Shown here: positions 5,925 through 12,862 of the stretch, piece after piece
Layout: every line of letters begins with the position of its first letter
Position numbering within the stretch: the first letter of the stretch is position 1
Notes under the pieces: generated by a model
Database searches by the model: none
The model's input: only the letters and a program-made list of their open reading frames with translations
Told to the model about the DNA's origin: nothing
Position numbers and translations under genes: made by a program
Assembly: GCA_017427625.1 (NCBI GenBank)
Contig: JAFRSL010000272.1
Span: 1-14,875 of the forward strand
Direction: 5' to 3'
Source of the DNA: Synergistaceae bacterium
GTDB taxonomy: Bacteria > Synergistota > Synergistia > Synergistales > Aminobacteriaceae
Length of the DNA: 14,875 nt

Positions 5925-8006
5925 ATGGGGGTACGTAAACCCGAAGACACTCGAAGCCTCGCATTATGCGCTCACGGCGGGGCAGGAAAAACCTCACTTG
6001 CTGAAGCAATGCTTTTCGACAACGGCAACATCACCCGAATGGGCAACGTCCAGAACGGAAACACAGTCAGCGATTTCCAGACCGAAGAGCAGAAGCGTAA
6101 CATCTCAATCTCAACATCACTCCTAACACTCGAACGAAAAGGAAAAACCTTCTACGTCCTTGACGCTCCCGGCTACGCAGATTTCACCGGCGAAATGAGC
6201 GCAGCAATCCGTGTTGCTGACACTGCAGTGATCCTCGTGAGTTCAGTCGGAGGAATCGAAGTCCAGACCTCAAAGGCTTGGGAGTACGCAGAGCATCACA
6301 ACGCGCCCGTATCGTTCGTCGTCTCGAAGATGGACAGAGAAAATGCCGACTTCGACAAAGTCCTCGCAGACATCAAATCTCAGTTCTCGCAGAACGCGCT
6401 GCCCGTCTTCCTTCCGATAGGTGCGGGCGAAAAGTTCACGGGAATTGTTGACGTTCTCAAGGGAAAATCATATACCTACAAGCCCGACGGTTCAGGGAAA
6501 TTCACAGAGGGCGATATTCCCGCAGATATGGCAGATGATGCTGCCTCAGCGCGTGAAGCACTCGTTGAAGCCGCCGTTGAAATGGACGACGAACTCATGG
6601 AGAAATACCTTGAGGGCGAGACAGTTTCAGAGGCTGACTTTGAAAGGACGCTCAAGAAAGCAATCGCCGCGAAGAGAATAATGCCTGTGTTCGCGCTCTC
6701 GTCAACCGCAAACATCGGAGTCCCTCAGTTCATGGACTTCGTTGCTGACTACTTCCCATCACCCGTTGACATCGGAGCAGTTGAGGCAGAGGGCGGAGCA
6801 AAGGCTGAACCCAAGACCGACGCGCCATTCTCGGCGTTGTGCTTCAAGGTCATGGCTGATGCTTTTGTAGGCAAACTGTCATTCATTCGCGTGTATTCCG
6901 GCACTCTCTCATCAGAGGGCGGGAACATCTACAACATCGACAAGGGCGAAGACGAACGAATTTCCTCCTTCAAGCAGATGACGGGCAAGGACGGAAAGGA
7001 CGTTAAGGAAGTCATAGCGGGCGACATCGTTGCAATCCCGAAACTTCAGAGCGCAAGAGTCGGCCATACACTCGCAACAAAGGGAGGATTCTCCGCGAAG
7101 TTCCCGGCGATTGAGTTCCCGAAGCCGGTCTACAGCGTTGCAGTAAGCGCAAAGACCCGTGCCGACGAGGACAGGCTCGGTAACGCAGTCTCACGAATCC
7201 TTGAGGAAGATTGCTCACTCACATTTGAGAAGAACGCAGAGACTCGCGACAATGTACTCTCAGGAATGGGCGATATGCACATCAACATAGTGCTTGCGAA
7301 ACTTAAGGAACGCTACAATGTTGACCTTGACACGAGGACTCCGCAGGTTCCGTACCGTGAGACGATTAGGAAGATGGCAGAGGCTCAGGGCAAACACAAA
7401 AAGCAGTCGGGCGGACACGGACAGTATGGCGACGTCTATATCCGATACAGGCCGTTGGAGCGCGGAGCAGGCTTCGAGTTCATCGACAGCGTTGTCGGCG
7501 GAGCAGTACCTCGCAACTTCATCCCAGCGGTCGAGAAGGGACTCAGGGAGTACATGACTTCAGGGCCTCTTGCGGGATTCCCAGTTGTTGACTTCAGCGC
7601 GGAACTCTACTACGGCTCATACCATGATGTAGACAGCTCGGAAATGTCGTTCAAGCTCGCAACACGTCTCTCATTCAGGAAGGGTATCATGGACGCGAAC
7701 CCAGTGCTTCTTGAGCCTGTGATGGACGTGGAAGTTACGGTGCCAGATCAGTTCATGGGCGACGTAATGGGCGACTTCAACTCTCGCCGAGGGCGCGTAA
7801 TGGGCATGGAAGGACACGGGAAGCTGCAGGTCGTCAAGGCACAGGTCCCTCTTGCGGAAATGTTCAGGTACGCAACGGACTTGAGGTCAATGACTTCGGG
7901 TGAGGGGTCATTCTCGATGGAGTACTCGCACTACGAGGAAGTTCCGGGCGACATCGCTAAGAAGGTTATCGCTGCCCACAAGAAGGAAGACGAGGACGAA
8001 GAGTAG
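5925..8006 (+). CDS. Elongation factor G-like GTPase (EF-G paralogue) with Tyr at the catalytic His position
   Basis: The 693-aa protein has full EF-G architecture: GTPase domain (about 8-280), beta-barrel domain II (about 300-380), domain III (about 395-475), domain IV with SGGHGQYG (495-502) and domain V (LLEPVMDVEVTVP onward), ending in an acidic tail. GTP motifs are the P-loop AHGGAGKT (16-23), DAPG (80-83) and SKMD (134-137, for NKxD). Two differences from canonical EF-G stand out: DAPGYADF puts Tyr84 at the position of the catalytic His in DTPGH, and the switch-I motif RGITI reads RNISI. Both are typical of the FusA2/EF-G-like branch. In some relatives ribosome-stimulated GTPase activity is reduced, so a role in standard translocation is doubtful. 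The ATG at 5925 is chosen over an in-frame TTG at 5883 because GGGAAGG lies 11 nt before it and the -10 would place the TTG at or before +1. Confidence 0.9.
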   Translation: MGVRKPEDTRSLALCAHGGAGKTSLAEAMLFDNGNITRMGNVQNGNTVSDFQTEEQKRNISISTSLLTLERKGKTFYVLDAPGYADFTGEMSAAIRVADTAVILVSSVGGIEVQTSKAWEYAEHHNAPVSFVVSKMDRENADFDKVLADIKSQFSQNALPVFLPIGAGEKFTGIVDVLKGKSYTYKPDGSGKFTEGDIPADMADDAASAREALVEAAVEMDDELMEKYLEGETVSEADFERTLKKAIAAKRIMPVFALSSTANIGVPQFMDFVADYFPSPVDIGAVEAEGGAKAEPKTDAPFSALCFKVMADAFVGKLSFIRVYSGTLSSEGGNIYNIDKGEDERISSFKQMTGKDGKDVKEVIAGDIVAIPKLQSARVGHTLATKGGFSAKFPAIEFPKPVYSVAVSAKTRADEDRLGNAVSRILEEDCSLTFEKNAETRDNVLSGMGDMHINIVLAKLKERYNVDLDTRTPQVPYRETIRKMAEAQGKHKKQSGGHGQYGDVYIRYRPLERGAGFEFIDSVVGGAVPRNFIPAVEKGLREYMTSGPLAGFPVVDFSAELYYGSYHDVDSSEMSFKLATRLSFRKGIMDANPVLLEPVMDVEVTVPDQFMGDVMGDFNSRRGRVMGMEGHGKLQVVKAQVPLAEMFRYATDLRSMTSGEGSFSMEYSHYEEVPGDIAKKVIAAHKKEDEDEE

Positions 8007-8019
8007 AAATAAACACGAT

Positions 8020-8055
8020 AAATCCCTCCGGCTAAAATGTCAGGGGGGATTTTAC
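8020..8055 (+). terminator. Rho-independent terminator after the EF-G-like gene
   Basis: A 10-bp stem pairs AAATCCCTCC (8020-8029) with GGGGGGATTT (8043-8052), with one G-U pair, around a 13-nt loop. A short T-rich tail runs toward 8060. It sits 13 nt after the stop and isolates the following nuclease gene. Confidence 0.72.
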
Positions 8056-8076
8056 ATTTTTGTTGAGGATTTTCAC

Positions 8077-9048
8077 ATGGAGAACGATTTTCAATATGAG
8101 CGGGCTGACTTTGACGGTTTATGGAAGGACGCTATCCAACGTTTTTTTCCACAGCTCATACAGCGTACATTGCCGGAACTGTATGATGACGTTGATTTTT
8201 CGCGTGAGCCTGAATTTCTCTCTAAGGAGCTTAGCGATTCGATTCAACGACCTGTTGTTGACGAGCATAATTCGCCGCTGTTCGTCGATGAACTCATCAA
8301 AATTTTCCTCAAGGACGGCAGAACTGAATGGATATTGCTACACATTGAGGTTCAAGGGAGCGGGGGCGATGATATTTCTTTCCGCATGATGTTATATTGC
8401 TGCCTAATCTTCGCTCATCACAGGAAGATGCCAGTCGCTCTGGCTATTCTCACTAAACGCCGTCCCAAAGACGAAATCATAGGGGCTTACAACCTTGAGC
8501 AATATGGTACGAGCATTTCGTATAATTACAACTGCTTTGAGGTCTATGCACTCGATGATGATGCGCTGCTGAAGTCTGATAATCCCTTTGACCTCATTTT
8601 CTACGCCGTCAAAAAGACAATCGGCCTTAGCGGGAAAAGCAAGGAAGAAAAGAAATTCGCATACCTTATGCAGCTGACACGTCTTCTTGCCTCTAAAGGT
8701 TGGGGAATGGAGGAACGCAGAGACATCTTCAATTTCATTGCCCGCGCTGTCAACCTTAAGGACAGGGCTTTACAGCAGAAATTTACAGAAGATGTTGAAA
8801 AAACTAAAGGAGGTGAGAGTATGTATCCATTAACGTTTGTCGATGAATACTTCATCAATAAAGCTCGCAATGAAGCTATCAATGAAGGAATCGCTATAGG
8901 GGAAGAACGCGGAATCGAGCGTGGTATCGAACGCGGAAAGCTTGAAGCTAACCTTGAAACCGCCCGACGTTTACGCAATGCAGGGATCAGCGACAATGAC
9001 ATTCACACTTTCACCAACTTATCCTTCGATGAGATACGCAGTTTATAG
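8077..9048 (+). CDS. Rpn family recombination-promoting nuclease / putative transposase (PD-(D/E)XK)
   Basis: The 323-aa protein belongs to the Rpn family, PD-(D/E)XK DNA endonucleases linked to RecA-independent recombination and, more recently, to antiphage defence. The nuclease core is in the first half: Asp71 in VDELIKIF, then after a 20-residue step Glu91-x-Gln93 in LLHIEVQG, the E-x-Q form usual in this family, followed by SFRMMLYC. The C-terminus (about 270-295) holds glycine/charge repeats (EGIAIGEERGIERGIERGK) and a LETARRLRNAGIS helix, also typical. The ATG at 8077 has TGAGGA 6-7 nt upstream; upstream open frame overlaps the EF-G gene and terminator and is rejected. The gene stands alone between two terminators with no terminal inverted repeats. 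Its only likely promoter is read-through or the short AT-rich stretch around 8050-8065. An internal start is listed separately. Confidence 0.88.
   Translation: MENDFQYERADFDGLWKDAIQRFFPQLIQRTLPELYDDVDFSREPEFLSKELSDSIQRPVVDEHNSPLFVDELIKIFLKDGRTEWILLHIEVQGSGGDDISFRMMLYCCLIFAHHRKMPVALAILTKRRPKDEIIGAYNLEQYGTSISYNYNCFEVYALDDDALLKSDNPFDLIFYAVKKTIGLSGKSKEEKKFAYLMQLTRLLASKGWGMEERRDIFNFIARAVNLKDRALQQKFTEDVEKTKGGESMYPLTFVDEYFINKARNEAINEGIAIGEERGIERGIERGKLEANLETARRLRNAGISDNDIHTFTNLSFDEIRSL
8806..8816 (+). promoter_or_regulatory. Internal near-perfect Shine-Dalgarno inside the Rpn gene
   Basis: AAAGGAGGTGA matches the 16S-complementary consensus TAAGGAGGTGA at 10 of 11 positions and ends 4 nt before an in-frame ATG at 8821 (7 nt from the end of AGGAGG). 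It is a better ribosome site than that of the full-length gene. Confidence 0.7.
8821..9048 (+). CDS. Putative nested C-terminal Rpn product (RpnS-like, 75 aa)
   Basis: In-frame ATG codon 249 of the Rpn gene follows a near-perfect ribosome site. It would yield a 75-residue protein made only of the C-terminal part: MYPLTFVDEYF, the glycine/charge repeats and the final helices, without the nuclease core. Established knowledge: in several Rpn proteins of enteric bacteria, short C-terminal products made from an internal start bind the long protein and block its toxicity, and the pair acts in phage defence. The placement of the start just after the nuclease domain and before the repeat region is what that model predicts. 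Whether it is made here, and whether it neutralises, is inference. Confidence 0.55.
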   Translation: MYPLTFVDEYFINKARNEAINEGIAIGEERGIERGIERGKLEANLETARRLRNAGISDNDIHTFTNLSFDEIRSL

Positions 9049-9081
9049 TCGCGCCTGAAACTTAAAGCCGGTAAATTTTGA

Positions 9082-9110
9082 CAGGGGACTTCTAACGTCC
9101 CTTGTATTTT
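9082..9110 (+). terminator. Terminator after the Rpn gene
   Basis: An 8-bp stem pairs CAGGGGAC (9082-9089) with GTCCCTTG (9097-9104), with one G-U pair, over a 7-nt loop. TATTTTAT follows. It starts 33 nt after the Rpn stop. Confidence 0.65.
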
Positions 9111-9137
9111 ATGAATGAGGTGATTGTTACGGAAATG

Positions 9138-9166
9138 TTGGGCATAGACTCGCTCTCCATGCCCAA
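9138..9166 (-). terminator. Hairpin immediately downstream of the GGDEF/EAL gene
   Basis: TTGGGCAT (9138-9145) and ATGCCCAA (9159-9166) form a perfect 8-bp stem with a 13-nt loop. It starts 5 nt past the TAA of the minus-strand gene. The T-run after it is poor, so termination strength is uncertain. Confidence 0.45.
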
Positions 9167-9170
9167 GAAA

Positions 9171-10838
9171 TTACTTCACTTCTCTGGCTGGTGCAGGCCT
9201 CCCGAAAAGATATCCCTGCGCCAAATCACAGCCCGCTCTCTTCAGAAATTCAAGCTGCTCCTTAGTCTCGACACCTTTCGACAGCGCAGGAATACCCAGC
9301 TTCCTCGCCATGTCGATTACAGCGGAGATTATGATGTTAGCCCTGTCATCGTCAACTGACTTTATCATGTCCATGTCGATCTTCAGTCCGTCAAGAGCAA
9401 AGTCCTTCAGCACTTTCAGCGACGAGTAGCCAGAGCCGAATGCGTCCATCCAAACCTTGAAGCCGTGCTGCCTCAATCTCTCCGACTCACGTTTCATAGC
9501 GTCCATGTCAACAGCAATCAGGCTCTCCGTAAGCTCGAACCTCAGCATGTCGCCCGGAATATCGTTCTTCGCAACAGCGTCCTCAATCACCCTAACAACG
9601 TCCGTAAGCTCAAAGTCCAACCTCGACAAGTTCACCGACACTGGCACCATGTTCTCACCGTTATCTCTCCGGCGTTTCAGTTCCTCGCAGACCTTGTTGA
9701 CGACGAATGTGTCGAGTTTGTGGATCAATCTCTGTTCCTCAAGGACGTAAAGGAAGTTCGCCGGCGACAGTCTCCCGTATCTTGGGTCGTCCCATCGTGT
9801 GAAAACTTCAACCGATGCTGTCTCGCCCGTCTTAACGTCAACAACTGGCTGGAAGAATATCTGAATCTTCCCCGTCTTCATGGCCTCCTCGAACGACGAT
9901 ATTATGTGTTCCTGAAGCTGTACCTTCTCGTCCATCTTCCCGTCGTAGACCTGTGAGCTTGTTCCGTACTCATGCTTTATCGAGTCGCAGGCAACTTTCG
10001 CGCAGTCGCACATTACGCTTATGTCCATGTCGGGAGTCTTTACGGGGTAGATTCCGGCCTTCATTTCGACGATAACGCCCCGCCTCAGATTGTTGACACG
10101 TATGCTCATGCGGTTGATTTTATCAGTGAGATTATCATCAGCAGTTATGACAGCAAAATGATCCTCGCTGAAACGTGCCGTCAAGCCTCGCGGAAATGTC
10201 TCCTGCAATATCCTCGCCACTGACTTCAGCATTCTGTCGCCTCCAGCGAAGCCGTATGTCTCGTTGTAAGTGTGGAAGTTGCGAATGTTGAAGTACAAGC
10301 AGCTTGGTCTTCCGCCTTTCTTTATGAGTTCGCGGATTAAGTTCGGCGCGTTGAGTCGGAATGCCCTCATGTTCGACAGCCCGGTAAGCTCGTCAATCAT
10401 TGCCGCTTTCGGTTCAGGAAGGCTCGTCTGACCCGATATATCCGTCAGCTTCTCCCGAATGTCCATGTCGTGAAGATAGACGTAGAACAGATCTCCCAGT
10501 TCCTCATCACGGACGAAATGCCCCCAGTCCTCAATCTTCTTGATGTTCCCGTTCTTCGTGATTATTCGGTAGGTTATGTAGTCATATCCTCCCGTTGAGG
10601 CTATCTGCTTGCGTATTATGCTCTCGACTTCCTCAATGTCCTCCGGGTAAACGATAGTCGCAAAACTTCCTCCCGTGAACCTCATGAAGTCATCAACAGA
10701 GTCGCACTCGAATATTCGGGCTATTTCCTCGCTGGCAAAGATTATCTCTTCGGCCTCGTTATTCTTGTAGACAATGAACGCCCCGGGCATGTTTGAAGAA
10801 ATTTTTGCGAGCGTCATGCAGTCTTTCTCATTGTACAT
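9171..10838 (-). CDS. PAS-GGDEF-EAL protein with both catalytic signatures degenerate
   Basis: The 555-aa soluble protein starts with a PAS domain (about 8-130: YPEDIEEVE, FYVYLHDMD), followed by GGDEF (about 147-305) and EAL (about 310-555). In the cyclase domain the GGDEF signature is SEDHF (224-228) and no RxxD inhibitory site precedes it, so c-di-GMP synthesis is unlikely. In the phosphodiesterase domain, EAL reads EVF (E344 kept), VNLS and ELTES are present, and KIDMD and the final QGYLFGRP are conserved. However, the metal-binding DDFG is D465-A-F and EGVET is K521GVET, losing two acidic catalytic positions. It is more likely a c-di-GMP-binding or signalling platform than an enzyme. ATG 10838 has GGAGG 13 nt upstream. 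It lies 76 nt after the 7TM kinase gene with no terminator between, so probably the last gene of that operon. Confidence 0.9.
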   Translation of the reverse strand: MYNEKDCMTLAKISSNMPGAFIVYKNNEAEEIIFASEEIARIFECDSVDDFMRFTGGSFATIVYPEDIEEVESIIRKQIASTGGYDYITYRIITKNGNIKKIEDWGHFVRDEELGDLFYVYLHDMDIREKLTDISGQTSLPEPKAAMIDELTGLSNMRAFRLNAPNLIRELIKKGGRPSCLYFNIRNFHTYNETYGFAGGDRMLKSVARILQETFPRGLTARFSEDHFAVITADDNLTDKINRMSIRVNNLRRGVIVEMKAGIYPVKTPDMDISVMCDCAKVACDSIKHEYGTSSQVYDGKMDEKVQLQEHIISSFEEAMKTGKIQIFFQPVVDVKTGETASVEVFTRWDDPRYGRLSPANFLYVLEEQRLIHKLDTFVVNKVCEELKRRRDNGENMVPVSVNLSRLDFELTDVVRVIEDAVAKNDIPGDMLRFELTESLIAVDMDAMKRESERLRQHGFKVWMDAFGSGYSSLKVLKDFALDGLKIDMDMIKSVDDDRANIIISAVIDMARKLGIPALSKGVETKEQLEFLKRAGCDLAQGYLFGRPAPAREVK

Positions 10839-10914
10839 ATCGTGTAAAAAACCTCCGTCTATGGAAATTTTTGCGGGATTACCTTGAAATTATCGGCTGT
10901 ACTTGTATTTGCGA

Positions 10915-12858
10915 TTACTGCCTGAGCTTGAGATTTTCAGGGAGACATGAAGCTAGTATCTTCCTCATTGCGTCGGCTTTCATCGGCTTTGGAAGGTAAT
11001 CGTTGAATCCAAGACTGATATATTCATCGCGCAGCCCCGTCCCCGAGTTCGCAGTAAGTGCCACATATTTCGCGAGCCTCGAAGGCCCGTCAATCTCACG
11101 AGCCTTGTTGAGCGTCTCGATACCGTCCATTCCGGGCATCTTGTGGTCGAGGAATATTATGTCGTAGTGGTTATCTTGGATGAGCTTCAATGCGTCCTCA
11201 CCTGATTCAGCCGTGTCGACATGAGCTTGGCACTCCTTCAGCATTCCGCGAGCAACAACGAGATTCACAGGCGTATCATCAACAACCAAGAGCCTCGCCT
11301 CAGGGCACGTGAACGGCCTCCCGTCTTCACGCGAGACACCCGAATTTCTCTCGCTCTCTTCCTCAAGCATAGCCTCGTATTCCGCGATTGTCCCCTGAAA
11401 TCCCTCATGCGCCAACTGCTGAACAACCTCAACCGTGAATGTGCTTCCCTTTCCGTACTCACTCTCAGCCCTTACAGTTCCGCCCATTAGTTCCATGAGA
11501 TAGCGCACAAGAGTCAATCCAAGCCCCGCGCCCCGAATGCTCTGAGTCTCGTCCATGTTCACGCGCTCGAAGGATTCAAAGAGTTTCCCGATGTCCTCCT
11601 GATGTATGCCTATTCCTGTATCCTTGACCGCGATAGTCAGCTTCACTCGGCCATGTTCGCGGGAAGTCCCTTTGACGCTGAGGGTGATAGTGCCTTCATC
11701 GGTGTACTTCACTGCATTGTCGATAAGATTCACGACAACCTGCCTTATGTGATCCTCGTCGCCGTAAAGATGTTCGGGAAGATTCTTGTCAACGTCGAGA
11801 ACAAACTTCAGCCCTTTCTCGTGAATAGACTCGAAATTCCCCTCCTCAATATCACGGAGCATCTGCCACAAATGATAATCAGCCTTGTAGAGTTCCATCT
11901 TTCCCGACTCAATCTTTGAGATGTCAAGTATATTGTTGATGATTGAGAGGAGGTGATTGCCAGCCTTGCGAATGTCGAGCGCTGACTGATGAATTTCCGT
12001 ATCCCTGCTCTCCTTGAGGATCATCTCGTTCATTCCGAGTATCGCGTTCATAGGGGTGCGAATCTCATGCGACGTGTTTGCGAGGAAATCACTCTTTGCG
12101 CGGTTTGCGGCATTGGTGAGGCGCGTTGAGTGCTCGGCTTTCTGACGCTCTTCCTCAAGGTCTCTTTCAACCGTAAGCATACGCCTGTAAGTCGGTGCCT
12201 CGTAGTAGAAGAACGTTATGAAAAGCACAATAGTAGCAACAGCATATGTGAAAAGTACCGTGCGAATGAACATATACTGCACGATGTTGGCGATAATCAG
12301 CAGCGCGACAATGGTATTCAGTACAAGGAACTGCGATTTCGCCGTGTAATACTCCCTGTGCGTAATCTGAAGCCATAATGCCATCGCCACGAAGTATATT
12401 ACGTAGACGCTCCGCCACAAAGTATTGTAAGCCCCGCGATGAAGTCCGCCGTCATTCACGATTATGAAGAAGAAGCCTGAAGTTCCCGGAATCAGATTCA
12501 GAGTGATGACAATGAAGCTTGATGCAAGCAATACCCTGTTGAACATCACGAACTTGGGGTTGTCGACGTTCACATAGGCTTCAACGTATCGCATCAGGCT
12601 GTAAGCGTTGACGTTTATCGCGGCATAGTAGAGCGTCCTTAACGTAAGGTTGACCGCGTGCCTGTGTCCCCAGCCGTCAATGAGGAGGGTTGATGACACC
12701 TCAAGCAGCGCGGATAAGAACGTTGAAAGCGCGAGGGATCGGAAGCGTCTGTTAATTTCCGCGTTAGTCCTGTAACGTATGAAAAGGAATACCGTAAGCA
12801 CTCCCAAAAATGGAATAACCGTAGCTTCAATCCACACATTATATCCGTATGTCAGCAT
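10915..12858 (-). CDS. Seven-TM hybrid sensor histidine kinase with receiver domain
   Basis: This 647-aa integral membrane kinase has about seven hydrophobic segments in residues 7-221, e.g. VIPFLGVLTVFLFIRY, FLVLNTIVALLIIANIVQYMFI and AVATIVLFITFFYY. A short coiled coil leads to HisKA with His264 in NTSHEIRTP. The ATPase domain has VVNLIDNAVKYT, DTGIGI and GAGLGL. The C-terminal receiver has acidic pair D527/D528, acceptor Asp571 in IIFLDHKMPGMDG and Lys624. There is no HPt domain and no PAS. ATG 12858 is preferred over an in-frame upstream start at 12936, which lies inside the previous gene and would add a basic, non-family extension; GGAGGG lies 8 nt before the ATG. The gap to the upstream kinase stop is 4 nt, implying cotranscription and probably translational coupling. 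The ligand is unknown. Confidence 0.9.
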   Translation of the reverse strand: MLTYGYNVWIEATVIPFLGVLTVFLFIRYRTNAEINRRFRSLALSTFLSALLEVSSTLLIDGWGHRHAVNLTLRTLYYAAINVNAYSLMRYVEAYVNVDNPKFVMFNRVLLASSFIVITLNLIPGTSGFFFIIVNDGGLHRGAYNTLWRSVYVIYFVAMALWLQITHREYYTAKSQFLVLNTIVALLIIANIVQYMFIRTVLFTYAVATIVLFITFFYYEAPTYRRMLTVERDLEEERQKAEHSTRLTNAANRAKSDFLANTSHEIRTPMNAILGMNEMILKESRDTEIHQSALDIRKAGNHLLSIINNILDISKIESGKMELYKADYHLWQMLRDIEEGNFESIHEKGLKFVLDVDKNLPEHLYGDEDHIRQVVVNLIDNAVKYTDEGTITLSVKGTSREHGRVKLTIAVKDTGIGIHQEDIGKLFESFERVNMDETQSIRGAGLGLTLVRYLMELMGGTVRAESEYGKGSTFTVEVVQQLAHEGFQGTIAEYEAMLEEESERNSGVSREDGRPFTCPEARLLVVDDTPVNLVVARGMLKECQAHVDTAESGEDALKLIQDNHYDIIFLDHKMPGMDGIETLNKAREIDGPSRLAKYVALTANSGTGLRDEYISLGFNDYLPKPMKADAMRKILASCLPENLKLRQ

Positions 12859-12862
12859 GAAT

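Noticed and set aside
7900..8076. Upstream extension of the Rpn frame into the EF-G-like gene
   Set aside because: It would overlap conserved EF-G domain V codons and the terminator and encodes a low-complexity Arg/Ser-rich shadow; ATG 8077 has its own ribosome site.
8880..8945. Repeats encoding GIERGIERG as a CRISPR or DNA-level repeat array
   Set aside because: They are short imperfect coding repeats typical of Rpn C-termini, with no spacers.
8077..9048. Rpn gene as a classical insertion sequence
   Set aside because: No terminal inverted repeats or target duplications are visible around it; the family name 'transposase' is historical and the protein is a PD-(D/E)XK nuclease.
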